A stretch of DNA of 64,000 nt from Turritopsis dohrnii (GCA_027922465.2 BQMF02000333.1:434001-498000); one strand, 5' to 3'; positions 35,471 through 46,422 are shown, counted from the stretch's first letter. Numbers and translations are program-made. The notes: a model not told the origin generated them from the letters alone.

Positions 35471-35772
35471 GCCCAAAATGTTTAACATTTACATAAAAAT
35501 AGAAATTAATAAAAAATGAACTTTTATACAGGAATCTCAAAAATTCAATTATTCCATACACTGTTTCTATTGTCGAAGCATTACCATTTTAATGTAACAT
35601 ATTATAAGGTCCTAAAAGAACTTAAAGTCACAAAGTAAGAATGCATAACAGAAACATTTCATGTAGAAAGCTGACGCAAATGGATGAATTTTTGGACTTC
35701 CGCGAAACAAGAAAGAAATATATTACAGCTTCGGTTTTCCCCCGTTTTTTCTTACTGTCCAAACCTAGCGCT

Positions 35773-37087
35773 CCCAGTAAGCATCCGACGTTTAAATGAC
35801 GGTCAGGATTTGGTCACATTAACGTCGCGACCAAAACTGACCAAAGCTAACGTTTATTCAACGCCGTGTTATGGTCATAATTAGTCATGACCATATCCGA
35901 TGATCATATGACGAAGATGTAAAAATCATAATAATGAACGAAAAGCAACCTTTGTTGCTATATCTACATTTCGTTCTCTTAAAATTGCAAAAAAATATGT
36001 TTCCTTCTCCAATAAAGGTAAATGAATTGATGACGTCATGTTCACGTTCAAACAACGGTCATTAAAACGTTGATTTGAAAAAAAAAACATAAAATGCGTG
36101 AAAAGCCAGAGAAGCGATAATAGATAAAGGCGCTGCCCCAGGCACAATAGAATTTAATTCCTTAAAACTAAACCCAAACTAAATAAGTGATTTTTAAAAG
36201 CGTTGAGGAGACGTCGTAACAACCGTTCTTCGACGTCCATGCAACGTCATTTACATTCATTATAATCAAAAAAATAATACGCAAATTAACAATCCAATTT
36301 TCAGATGTTTTTCCGCTGTTCTTTTTTTATTTCTTTGTTAGACCTGTAAGCACAAAGACATTGTTTCAACCTTGTTTCGACGTCGTATTCCATCGTTACA
36401 TGACGGTTGTTTAATGGTCGAAATGGAAACAACAAAACAACGTCGGATTTTGACGTCAAAACAACGATTAAGAAAACTCAAAAATGACGTTGCACGGACG
36501 TTGTGCAACGGTCAAAAGACCGAAAACAACATTGCATTGACGTTGTAGTTGATAATTAGTTTATAATTTGTTTTTCACGTATGAATTTCCCTGCTTATTT
36601 TTCTTTTGTTTCTTGCGTCTTTTGTTCTGTCCCTCGGTACTTGCAGGGCTTGTCTTTTTATTCGCATCTTTTTAATGTATTCGTGTCTAAGCATTCACGT
36701 ATGAGAACAGTCTGAAGAGACATAGTGATATTTTTGTCTAAAATGACATGTTTATATCTGAAGAGATAATTTGAATGATACAAATGATACTTTGACATTT
36801 TAATACATTTGTTATAAAGTTAACACTACTGCCACTATAGACTTTTGGTTATACGTATTTAGCTAATGCAGAAATATATTGGCATACATTTATTTAACAT
36901 TAAAACCAATGCATTTTATCTGGATTTAAAACGAAGGCAGAATTTAAATTCAAAGTAGCTTTCAAAATTACCTTCCGAACAAGAAATTATATAATATCAT
37001 GGTCTTTTTACGTCATAAAAACGTCGAAACAACGTCTCATCGACCGTCGAAAATAACAGTCAGATGACGGTCACTTTTCGAGGTCAC
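35773..37087. mobile_element. DNA element with CCCAGTAAGCATCCGACGTT end and ACGTT/ACGGTC repeats
   Basis: The left end begins CCCAGTAAGCATCCGACGTT with many 'tgacggtca', 'aacgtcg' and 'tggtca' motifs. Similar motif-dense blocks recur at 36200-36540 and at the right side (37015-37087, ending near 'gatgacggtcacttttcgag'). The right terminal CTTACTGGG was not found, so that end may be truncated. No ORF. Confidence 0.6.
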
Positions 37088-37299
37088 AATTATGTTGCAT
37101 TTCTGACCACTAGCCATGCAATATTTTTATAAGGCCACCTATATTTCTGCCATCCATATTCAATTTTGTTTGATATCATAATCTTTAATTTTCCTCCACT
37201 TTGATAGCTGTTTATACAGTTGAACGTTATTTTAAACTGCACGAACCCTGTAGACACCAATTCCGCCTTTTCCCCTGAAAGTTTGCGTTCATTCAATTT

Positions 37300-37850
37300 T
37301 AAATGACTAAAATAACTTTTAAATAACACCCAATTTTGATATCATTTCGTAGTCCATCACTAATAACTTTGATTACACTTTTTCACCCCTATTCAGTTTT
37401 CAGCCTTTAAGGTTTCGGTTGGTTGAACAAATTCACATAAGTTATTGCGGAGTGTAGCTTTTAGCGGAACGGAGCTCATTTGGCAAAATCAAATATTGTC
37501 ATCAAAATACTAACAGAGAGATGCGTTCGGCTGCCGTCAATCACTGAAATTTCTTACAGTGCATATTAAAAATCTCAATTTTCTCGCTTACCTTTAATTT
37601 TCGCAAATTGCGATGTAGATATTAATATGATTGATCAAGCCCAAAAGTGTTCAGTGTATAGCTTTAGGGTAAAATTGTCCATGTGTACGGTAGCGGGAAG
37701 GCCAAAGTAGTTGCTTTTTTGAGTTAAGTAGACATTTTTCCCCGGGAATATTCGGAATGCTCTGAGGTTTGTCATGAACTTCCCACTGAGAATATTGCTT
37801 GTTGATACTTAAATTTAAATTTAGATCAAAGCTTCTGAAAGTTGTGCATC
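37300..37850. repeat. Dispersed repeat, inverted partner of 53640-54180
   Basis: Blocks 'aaatattgtcatcaaaatac', 'cggctgccgt', 'gtagacatttttccc' and 'tccatgtgtacggta' recur in inverse orientation at 53865-54180. No coding potential recognised. Confidence 0.6.
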
Positions 37851-38039
37851 TTTTGCTCACAAGCTGTGTATCTATCTGTGAGGAATCAAATAAAAAACTG
37901 CTATTTCTTCTCCATTCCTTTTTATCTTAAGCCATTTTTATTCAAGTTGGTGTTGTATTTTGTGATCCACTTAACTGTTTTTATTTCCACACACAACACA
38001 AAACAAGACATAAAAGTCCAATGATAATGATAAAATCTA

Positions 38040-39480
38040 ATGTTACTTTTTTTATTCGAGGAATTCTACGAAAATTCCTCCTACCAACTCCCTCAGTATA
38101 GTGCAATCCATTCGGAACGAAAAACAAATAAGCGCGGTGGAGGAGTTTTGATTTACGTCACGAATGATTTAAAATACAAAATGCGCAATGATCTGTACAT
38201 CTCTGATTGCGACACAGAATCCATATCTATTGAAATAAAAATGAAAAATTCGAAGAACGTCCTAGTAACGTGCTGTTACCGGGTACCAAACCACAACACA
38301 AAAAACTTTAGTAAGCATATCGAAAATATCTTTCAAGCAGCTAACACAGAAAAGTTTTTCATCCTAGGAGACTTCAACTTAGATTGTTTAAATTTTAATG
38401 AAAATGCTGACATTAGGCAATTTTACAATACTGTGTTTTCACATGGAGCTTTTCCTCTGATTACAAGACCAACAAGGGTTTCGAAAACATCCGCTATTCT
38501 CATTGATAATATCTTAACAAACTGTATATTTGACAAAACCTTAAAAAAAGGAATTATAAAGTCGTCTATTTCTGATCATTTCCCAATATTTGTAGCTTTT
38601 AATATAAGTGAAAAATTGAATAAAAAAGCAAACATTATTTTGAATAAAAGAAACTTCAGCGAAACGAATAAACAAAGCTTTAAAGAAGAACTAGCGCTTA
38701 TTGATTGGAGCATCTTAAAAAGACTGGATAACGTGAATGATTCATATGAAAAGTTCTATTCAATTTTCTATGAAACTTATAATACGCACTTCCCAATAAG
38801 GGAAATAAAACTCAAGAAAAAGGATCTTCAAGCACCTTGGATTACAAAAGGAATAAAAAAATCTTCAAAACAGAAACAAAAACTATACATCAAATATTTA
38901 AAGCAAAAAACAACTGAATCAGAAACAGCGTACAAAATTTATAAAAATTTATTCGAGAAATTAAGAAAGCGAGCTAAGAAATGCTACTATGCATCACAAA
39001 TACAAAAATATAACAACAAAAAAGTGGGGGAAATCATGAAAGAAGTAACTGGGAAGATCAAAATTAAATCGAATAGTCTACCCAAAATAGTAAAAACTGA
39101 TAAAGAAACGACAGAAGACGAAACTGTTATAGCTAATGAAGTCAACAATTTTTATGCTAATATAGGGCCAAACCTTGCTAAAAATATTCCCAAAAGAACT
39201 AAAAATTTTCAAAATTATCTTACCGATGCTTATCAACGGTTTGAGGATAATCATTTAACATTTCAAGAATTTGAATCTGCGTTCAAATCATTAAAACGCA
39301 ACAAAGCCATCGGGGATGATGATATAAACAGTAACATTACCTTGGAAGTATATGATGAAATAAAAAATCCTCTTTTTAACATTTGTAAATCGTCTTTCAA
39401 AGAAGGAAAATTTCCCGATAAACTAAAAATAGCGAAAGTGACACCAGTTTTCAAGACAGGGGACACTTCTGATTTAGGAA
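38040..39480 (+). pseudogene. LINE ORF2 fragment: AP-endonuclease and start of RT
   Basis: An open frame of about 480 LINE-derived codons. Endonuclease motifs in order: KRGGGVLIYV (about residue 31), CCYRVPN, FILGDFNLD (about 113), LIDNILTN (about 153) and SSISDHFPIF (about 175, the catalytic SDHxP). Then a Lys-rich linker and the RT N-terminus: FKSLKRNKAIGDDDI and FPDKLKIAKVTPVFKTGD. RT is lost just after this, where the R39 repeat begins at about 39480 (the frame runs on to 39563 by chance). The first 40 or so residues of the endonuclease domain are also missing. CR1/jockey-like by motif content. The long intact frame suggests a young copy. Confidence 0.88.
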
Positions 39481-40925
39481 ACAAGATTCGCAAAAATGCG
39501 ACTATATATTTCCCCAAAGTTGCGAAACTTAATTATACATCATTATACATTATACATTGTTAAGAAAAATATACATCATTAAATACCATAAGAAAAATAT
39601 ACATCATCAAATAACTACAATGAATGGTATAACTACCATCAATGTCATACTCTCAGATAAAAATGTTGTCCTTACTAAACAGGGTAGAATTGAATTTAAT
39701 ACCACAAAAGAACTTATTTTGAATTTATTAAGAAATGAAGATGTGCATGGTCAAAGGTTTCTTTTATAAATTTTAAACAACTAAATATCAACAACCGCAC
39801 CAATGTGTAAGGCGATTTTAGCATAATAAACATATATGATCTTTATTGTTGCAGAAGCTTGACATCCTTTATACCATAAAATCACAACAAAACAATGTAA
39901 TGTAATGGAAGACACTTGCACTTGCTTTTTGTAACTCAGATAAAACTGTCTTTCAAAATTATACAATCAAATTTACAAAAGAAGAAAAGAAAATTGTCAA
40001 ACTTAATTTTAGTACTACAGTATAAGTATTAAAAATACTATGAGGCAGATATATAAGCAAAAAGAGAATAACAAGAAGTTTCATTTTGATTTATAATTTA
40101 ATTCAATATTTCGTCCTACATCCACAGAACATCATCATGCAGGACGAAATATTGAATTAAATTATAAATCAAAATGAAACTTCTCGTTATTCTCTTTTTA
40201 CTAAAGCTTTACGCGCTGAAGAATATCGTCAATATTTAAAGCAAATAACTATCAAAAAGCAATCAAAAAATTTTGACAGAAGAGTTATTTTCCAAAAAGA
40301 GATGGGAAGTGACAATTTATAAAATTAAATTCAAGTGTTCAGAATAAACATCTCTGTTCAAAAAAATATGTGCACACAAATTATTTATTATTTGATAAAA
40401 ATGGCCATTGTAAATCCTAAATGAAAAAAAAAACAGATTTCTGTAGTGAAAATAGACTACATATCCATAACCAAATCACTAAAAAGCTGAAAGTAGACGT
40501 TTCGTGTTCTGGATTGATTTAATTTACAGTATAGGTGATCATGGAATTAATCCATAAGTAAATTTATGTTTCTGTTGTCAGATTAAATGAATATCCAGGG
40601 AAGCACATTTTCCGAGCAGATATTTGTGTCTCAATCTTGTCTGTTATTATACGTAATTGGTTTTCTGACGTTCTTATTGCATATACGACATCGCATTTTT
40701 ACTTGCTGTTTTTGTAATGTACTTTTTGAATTAACACTGGTTGAACTGGTTGTTCTCCACATAAAAAAGACTATTATGTGCTTTCAGTTCACATTATATC
40801 AGGACGTAAAATGAAAATAAATCTTCTGCCTGTATTGATAATGAATTTTCGCCTTTGCACTAAAATCACAGCTTCAATGGTTTGCTGTTCCAAGCATTTA
40901 ATTACCAATCAATCCAATCATCATC
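39480..40925 (+). repeat. R39 repeat, left copy (candidate long terminal inverted repeat)
   Basis: Starts AACAAGATTCGCAAAAATGC. About 1.45 kb that matches, inverted and diverged, 60231-62572. Matching blocks are spread along the length: 'actatatatttcccc', 'accacaaaagaactt', 'gattttatggtataaaggat' (inverse), 'tttaattttataaattgtca' (inverse), 'gatcatgga', 'gaattttcgcctttgcact' and 'tcacagcttcaatg'. Confidence 0.75.
40059..40199. repeat. 59-bp-arm hairpin
   Basis: Arms 40059-40117 and 40141-40199 are inverse with a single mismatch; the loop is 23 bp. It is absent from the matching place in the right R39 copy (about 62035), so it is probably a late insertion. Confidence 0.85.
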
Positions 40926-41090
40926 TCAACAACAAAAACAAAACAACATTTTTCTGTTTTTACACGTTTCTTCAAAAGTTTTTACGAAACCTTTTAAGAC
41001 AATACTGAACTAAAATGATTTATTTCCATCATTTAAAGTTGAATTCCCTTAAAGTTGAATTCGACAACAACAAGAGGATAATAAAATCGA

Positions 41091-41317
41091 CGGACCCTGG
41101 AAGAGTGGCAAGTGGGAAGAAGCTAGCAGAGTGGAACCGAAAGAATAAAAAGACAATGTTACAACAACCTACGCAAGTACCTTGTCAAGTACCTACACAA
41201 GTACCTTATCAAGTACCTAAACATGTACCTACTAAGACCACTTTGATTGGAGCTGGTACAATGACTGTTTTAGCAGTGGGGTTGTTAATCTACTACTACA
41301 CACGATCTTTTATTTAG
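41091..41317 (+). pseudogene. Polinton-type small membrane protein, truncated copy in left arm
   Basis: DPGRVASGKKLAEWNRKNKK, then four to five QVPxQVP-type repeats (12-18-bp DNA units) and one hydrophobic segment (TLIGAGTMTVLAVGLLIYYY) before the stop. The 5' part of the gene is cut by the palindrome edge; the parent copy is at 44687-44950. Basic head plus single TM helix suggests a virion or membrane role, but function is unknown. Confidence 0.6.
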
Positions 41318-41605
41318 TCTTCCCCTGACGCTTGTGTAAAGGTGCAAGCACAAAAACAGGATCGTTTTGCTTAATATAAATGGAGAAAAAATTCTTGGAT
41401 GGCATGTGGCAGACGGCACGTTTACTAGGCGACACCAGCTTTTACGCGTACGCTGGAAAGAAATTCTTCAGTATAGGAGCTCCATCCGCAAGGCTAGATT
41501 TAGCTGATGTGTGAAAGCTTGGACTATACCTTGAGATGGCAATTTTATCAGATGATTACGCACTCAAGCAAGGGTAGTACAAGGATAAGATTTCGGCTTA
41601 AATAA

Positions 41606-41950
41606 ATGGTTAGCATCTTAATAGAAGGGGCATTAAGTGCAGCACTTTTCACGTTTGGAAACTATGCAGAAAGGGCTCTCTCTGGTGATGAGGAAGCAAC
41701 AGCAGAGTGAGAAGAAAGCGCTATGGCAGCCGAAAAAACGAGACAAGCACAAATGAAATGGGATCAACAAACTTCGACAAGAAAATAAAGCCTCTGCGTA
41801 CATCGCTGATCTTGATCGAGGTAAACACGAGTACTACAAGGCAACACAACAACATCTCCCACTTTTACCACCTAGAACTGAATTAACGGATTTTTATAAC
41901 CCTTCAGAAGCTCAAAAAACTGGTGAATTAGTAGCGATTTCTGAAACTCT
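41606..41950 (+). pseudogene. Polinton-type hypothetical protein, left-arm copy
   Basis: MVSILIEGALSAALFTFGNY, a hydrophobic start, then an acidic segment, a TGA, then a coiled-coil-like AAEKTRQAQMKWDQQ, another stop, and, after frame changes, ADLDRGKHEYYKAT and ELTDFYNPSE. The pattern resembles a conserved Polinton/adintovirus open frame of unknown function, as I remember it. Broken by stops; the same breaks occur in the right arm (about 44060-44400). Confidence 0.5.
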
Positions 41951-41954
41951 AGGT

Positions 41955-42871
41955 ATTGGAAGAAAGCCATTAAAGAGCTTCAAAAGGCTGTGTCTGGATT
42001 CACTAGGAAACAAGTTGCGAAGTGGCTAACTTATCAAGCCTTATGGTAGATACATCTACCAAGGCCTAAGCACATCGATTATCCTCACTTTTACGCGACC
42101 AAAGTGAACAAGATACACCAGGCTGATCTTTTGTATCTTCCTCATGACAAGGTCTATCAGAATACATATAAGTACGCTTTGAATGTGATCGATATTGCTT
42201 CAGGTTATAAAAAACGAAGAAGGCGAGCAATGTAGCAGAGATGTTTGCAGATATTTACAAAAAGGGTCCACTAAAGTGGCCTGAGAAGCTCTATGTAGAT
42301 AACGGCTCAGAGTTCAAGTCGGAAACAGCTAAGCTCTTCCAGATGCATGATGTCCAGGTGGCGAGAATTACAATAAAGCATAATCACAGAAAGCAAGCCT
42401 TTGTGGAAAACTTTAAAAAAATCCTCGCGGAGAAACTGTTGCCTATACAAGATGCACAGGAGTTGGAAGATCCACAGAAAATCAGTAAAACGCGGGTAAA
42501 ACACTACCAGAAAAGTGTGAGTCAACTGAACAACAATGTTCTTGCAGAACTGGCATGAAGCCCTCAAAGGCCATTAAACTCGAGGAAGTTCCGTTAAAAG
42601 TTGAGTTTTACTTTAATGAAGAAACTTTACCTGGAGCGGGATTATACCGCTATTTGCTAGCACCGGGTAAGGAACATGACGAGACAAAACGACGTGCAAC
42701 GGACAACAACTGGAGTCGGAAAACGTATCGGTTTAATAACATATTGCAATACCCAGGTCAGCGTGTTTTGTAATACCTAGAAGATGGGCCGGAGAGACCT
42801 TTTATACTTGAAAAACTTATGGCTATTCCCGAGGATATGGAAGTACCTCCAGAATACGTAAAAAAAGTGGT
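41955..42871 (+). pseudogene. Polinton-type DD35E integrase, left-arm copy
   Basis: Retrovirus-like integrase of a Polinton-type element. Segments: IKELQKAVSGFTRKQVAKW (N-terminal), an in-frame TAG at about 42048, KIHQADLLYLP with the first Asp, ALNVIDIASGY, a frameshift near 42220, LYVDNGSEF with the second Asp, and AFVENF with the Glu exactly 35 residues later. After another frame change at 42555 comes the C-terminal SH3-like part (GLYRYLLAPGKEHDETKRRA...WSRKTYR). All three catalytic residues survive but the gene is broken. The same breaks in the other arm show the decay came before the palindrome. Confidence 0.85.
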
Positions 42872-43003
42872 GCTAGAGTGGCAATTCTTTGGGGTCTTGC
42901 TCAAGAGAGGAACAATTTTAGTCGGTTCCTTCTCATAGCCGATGTAGTACCTCGGGTTGTTCCTGTTTGCTACAATAGGTTCTGCTATAGTGATCTTTGA
43001 CAT
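42872..43003 (-). pseudogene. Start of an unidentified Polinton gene, cut at the palindrome loop
   Basis: From the ATG at 43003: MSKITIAEPIVANRNNPRYY...YEKEPTKIVPLLSKTPK, then the frame enters the left arm at about 42871 where homology must end. It follows the integrase of the right arm on the same strand, so it was probably the next gene of the original element. Not identified; the late/structural gene zone of Polintons is one possibility. Confidence 0.5.
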
Positions 43004-43132
43004 GTCGATAGTGTAAATGTCGGTGAGTTTAGCTACACTAGAGTTAAAGTCCTACCTTGAAACTTCGATTTGTCCAAAACGCAACATCTTTATTATATAC
43101 AACAAAGACCCGAACCTCAAAAATATTAATTT

Positions 43133-44050
43133 ACCACTTTTTTTACGTATTCTGGAGGTACTTCCATATCCTCGGGAATAGCCATAAGTTTTTCAAGTAT
43201 AAAAGGTCTCTCCGGCCCATCTTCTAGGTATTACAAAACACGCTGACCTGGGTATTGCAATATGTTATTAAACCGATACGTTTTCCGACTCCAGTTGTTG
43301 TCCGTTGCACGTCGTTTTGTCTCGTCATGTTCCTTACCCGGTGCTAGCAAATAGCGGTATAATCCCGCTCCAGGTAAAGTTTCTTCATTAAAGTAAAACT
43401 CAACTTTTAACGGAACTTCCTCGAGTTTAATGGCCTTTGAGGGCTTCATGCCAGTTCTGCAAGAACATTGTTGTTCAGTTGACTCACACTTTTCTGGTAG
43501 TGTTTTACCCGCGTTTTACTGATTTTCTGTGGATCTTCCAACTCCTGTGCATCTTGTATAGGCAACAGTTTCTCCGCGAGGATTTTTTTAAAGTTTTCCA
43601 CAAAGGCTTGCTTTCTGTGATTATGCTTTATTGTAATTCTCGCCACCTGGACATCATGCATCTGGAAGAGCTTAGCTGTTTCCGACTTGAACTCTGAGCC
43701 GTTATCTACATAGAGCTTCTCAGGCCACTTTAGTGGACCCTTTTTGTAAATATCTGCAAACATCTCTGCTACATTGCTCGCCTTCTTCGTTTTTTATAAC
43801 CTGAAGCAATATCGATCACATTCAAAGCGTACTTATATGTATTCTGATAGACCTTGTCATGAGGAAGATACAAAAGATCAGCCTGGTGTATCTTGTTCAC
43901 TTTGGTCGCGTAAAAGTGAGGATAATCGATGTGCTTAGGCCTTGGTAGATGTATCTACCATAAGGCTTGATAAGTTAGCCACTTCGCAACTTGTTTCCTA
44001 GTGAATCCAGACACAGCCTTTTGAAGCTCTTTAATGGCTTTCTTCCAATA
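43133..44050 (-). pseudogene. Polinton-type DD35E integrase, parent copy
   Basis: Same protein segments and same stop/frameshift positions as the left-arm copy, on the minus strand: core with VDNGSEF and AFVENF in 43446-43763, C-terminal part in 43231-43449. It lies after the membrane-protein genes on the same strand and is followed by the truncated open frame at 43003. Confidence 0.85.
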
Positions 44051-44059
44051 CCTAGAGTT

Positions 44060-44402
44060 TCAGAAATCGCTACTAATTCACCAGTTTTTTGAGCTTCTGA
44101 AGGGTTATAAAAATCCGTTAATTCAATTCTAGGTGGTAAAAGTGGGAGATGTTGTTGTGTTGCCTTGTAGTACTCGTGTTTACCTCGATCAAGATCAGCG
44201 ATGTACGCAGAGGCTTTATTTTCTTGTCGAAGTTTGTTGATCCCATTTCATTTGTGCTTGTCTCGTTTTTTCGGCTGCCATAGCGCTTTCTTCTCACTCT
44301 GCTGTTGCTTCCTCATCACCAGAGAGAGCCCTTTCTGCATAGTTTCCAAACGTGAAAAGTGCTGCACTTAATGCCCCTTCTATTAAGATGCTAACCATTT
44401 AT
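44060..44402 (-). pseudogene. Polinton-type hypothetical protein, parent copy
   Basis: Mirror of 41606-41950, with the same broken frame. Confidence 0.5.
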
Positions 44403-44686
44403 TTAAGCCGAAATCTTATCCTTGTACTACCCTTGCTTGAGTGCGTAATCATCTGATAAAATTGCCATCTCAAGGTATAGTCCAAGCTTTCACACATCAG
44501 TTAAATCTAGCCTTGCGGATGGAGCTCCTATACTGAAGAATTTCTTTCCAGCGTACGCGTAAAAGCTGGTGTAGCCTGGTAAACGTGCCGTCTGCCACAT
44601 GCCATCCAAGAATTTTTTCTCCATTTATATTAAGCAAAACGATCCTGTTTTTGTGCTTGCACCTTTACACAAGCGTCAGGGGAAGA

Positions 44687-44950
44687 CTAAATAAAAGATC
44701 GTGTGTAGTAGTAGATTAACAACCCCACTGCTAAAACAGTCATTGTACCAGCTCCAATCAAAGTGGTCTTAGTAGGTACATGTTTAGGTACTTGATAAGG
44801 TACTTGTGTAGGTACTTGACAAGGTACTTGCGTAGGTTGTTGTAACATTGTCTTTTTATTCTTTCGGTTCCACTCTGCTAGCTTCTTCCCACTTGCCACT
44901 CTTCCAGGGTCCGTCGATTTTATTATCCTCTTGTTGTTGTCGTCGCTCAT
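44687..44950 (-). CDS. Polinton-type small membrane protein with QVP repeats
   Basis: 87 codons: basic head (STDPGRVASGKKLAEWNRKN), QVP repeats, one TM segment near the C-terminus. Its start overlaps the 3' end of the upstream gene in another frame. Whether it has its own start or results from a frameshift in the larger frame is undecided; the DPGRVxxGKKLAEWNRKN element is what I recall from other Polinton-like genomes. Confidence 0.55.
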   Translation of the reverse strand: MSDDNNKRIIKSTDPGRVASGKKLAEWNRKNKKTMLQQPTQVPCQVPTQVPYQVPKHVPTKTTLIGAGTMTVLAVGLLIYYYTRSFI

Positions 44951-45510
44951 TTATTTGACGATCTTCAGCAAGTTCTGCGTACTTATTGCAATCAAGATTG
45001 GTAAAAATGATCGGAAACAGCGCGAAAGGACCGAGAAAAGACTTGCAATTCAAGTAGATAGTAGACCCTATCACATCCATAGGTGAAGCGTTAGGCATAG
45101 ATGCCGCCATATAACTTGTGATGGAGCTAGTGATGAGTGGATTTCCGTTGATCTCCCCCATCATCTTGGAAACATCTCTCACACCCACCAAATTAGATAT
45201 CAGAGCGTTGAAATTAGTCGTTTCTTGCTGCTGTTGCGGATCCTTGTATGTTTTGTATAGCTTTTCGATGGTCTTATCACTCATCTTATTAAGTCTTTCA
45301 ACTGTCCAAGTTTTTTTACCGCCAAGATGTTGACCACTTTGTACGGCACGTATAAGCTCTGCTTTTTTCATAGCTTCTGCTGGAGCGTCGACTACGTCTA
45401 GAAATCCATCGATGTTCATGACAAGTTTTATTACATGACGACTCTTCCAGAAAACAAACATCAACAGTCCACCCTGAATGCTGAAACAGACGACTATTAT
45501 TACTTCATAC
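44856..45510 (-). CDS. Polinton-type hypothetical protein (membrane start, KSDKTIEKLY-type domain)
   Basis: About 218 codons from MYEVIIVVCFSIQGG, a TM-like start, or from the inner MNIDGFLDVVDAPAEAMKKA (about 45419). The body has KAELIRAVQSGQ, TWTVERLNKMSDKTIEKLYK and a Gln run (QQQQ). The last 29 codons run on in a frame that clashes with the DPGR protein, hinting at a frameshift around 44945. Family resemblance to Polinton/adintovirus frames is from memory; function unknown. Confidence 0.5.
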
Positions 45511-45562
45511 ATTTTTCTTTTATATAGTGGTGATGAGCTACATGAAACCAATATTATATTAC

Positions 45563-46029
45563 ATCGCCTTCTTCCACTCTTTGCATAATTTAACAATCTC
45601 GACGTGATCATTTCTAGCTGCTGCTTTCATTACCGAGTGAAAATCCGTCGGACCCCACTCTTTGCAGAGTTTAACAACGGAGATATAGCCTCCTCCTGCT
45701 GCATCTACCATTGCCTCGTTAAAGTTTGTTCCACCTTACTCCTTTAACAACCTGATGATCTTGATGTGACCCATTCTACCTGTTGTAGCCATTGCTCTAT
45801 TAAAATTGGTTGCACCATACTCCTTTAACAACTCAACAAGTTTTATGTCACCGTAGCAAGCTGCTGAATCAATTGGTCGGTTAGTCAACGACGTCAACCA
45901 TTCCTTGCACAGATTCACAATCTCGGCGTCAACATTTGCATCTATTCTTTCCCTCCACTTCATCAAACGTTCAATCTTCCACTTCTCCAAACTATTTTTA
46001 AAACCATCTACGATTTGCTGCTGTTCCAT
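45563..46029 (-). pseudogene. Ankyrin-repeat protein of the Polinton-like element
   Basis: 97 open codons from the ATG at 46029, then a TAA at 45736-45738 and about 57 further codons in the same frame. Repeat units end in VKLCKEWG-T/V(N)LLKEYGATNF; the helix pairs AACYGDIKLVELLKE, TTGRMGHIKIIRLLKE and ARNDHVEIVKLCKEW are typical ankyrin. With the stop it could be either a shortened protein or a pseudogene. Ankyrin proteins of this kind are found in large DNA viruses and virus-like elements and often act on host factors; no specific role can be given. Confidence 0.7.
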
Positions 46030-46186
46030 TTCCTTTCATTATAGTTCTATTTTACTCCAACCATGAAAATATTATTATTGGAAACAAAACTCCCTTAGGA
46101 GAACCCCCTAGGGTTTTTGTTGTTGTTGTTGTTTTTGTTGTGATACCCTAGAGGGTTTTTAATTCATTGTCTTCGCTCTAATCGGC

Positions 46187-46242
46187 ACTCCACCCTGGAT
46201 TCTCGAATCCACCAGCTCTGACCTCTACCACTAGATCTTAGA
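46187..46242 (-). repeat. tRNA-like SINE head 1
   Basis: Read on the minus strand: box A-like TCTAGTGGTAGAG (46223-46235) and box B-like GGATTCGAGAATCC (46197-46210) at tRNA spacing. No paired acceptor stem, so a tRNA-derived SINE or fossil rather than a working tRNA. Confidence 0.55.
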
Positions 46243-46316
46243 CCATTTGTGTGTGACTACTTACAAACTCGGACCACTACGCACGCAATGGCCGATCGTG
46301 TTCTGTTCGAGTGTAT

Positions 46317-46400
46317 TATAGTGGACTCTCGATATAACGAACCTTCAAGGGGAAATGAAAAAAGTTCGTTATATCGAGAGTTCGTTATATCGAAAGGTGT
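46317..46400. repeat. Tigger/pogo-like terminal region
   Basis: TATAGTGGACTCTCGATATAACGAACC followed by two inverted copies of 'ttcgttatatcga', the kind of end carried by many Tigger/pogo elements. No matching right end found. Confidence 0.5.
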
Positions 46401-46422
46401 GAAAAAATCTGAGATTTTTGCC

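Larger units (their letters stand above)
41062..42871. repeat. Palindrome, left arm (inverted copy of 43133-44943)
   Basis: 1.81-kb arm, nearly identical to the right arm; coordinates of paired points sum to about 86004-86005. The junction at 41032-41063 has a 'ttaaagttgaattc' direct repeat. Loop 42872-43132. Confidence 0.92.
43133..44943. repeat. Palindrome, right arm (parent copy)
   Basis: Runs on without interruption into the upstream genes at 44944-46029, so this is the original copy and the left arm is the inverted duplicate. Confidence 0.9.

Noticed and set aside
35217..35561. 114-codon minus-strand frame as a membrane protein
   Set aside because: It is antisense to the THAP relic; its hydrophobic character comes from AT-rich sequence.
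42307..43697. Open frames antisense to the integrase core in both palindrome arms
   Set aside because: They mirror the integrase frames exactly and carry no domain.
44856..45611. Start of the Polinton hypothetical protein at 45611
   Set aside because: The extra 34 codons before MYEVII overlap the end of the ankyrin gene and have no TM or family-like features; 45510 or 45419 is a better start.
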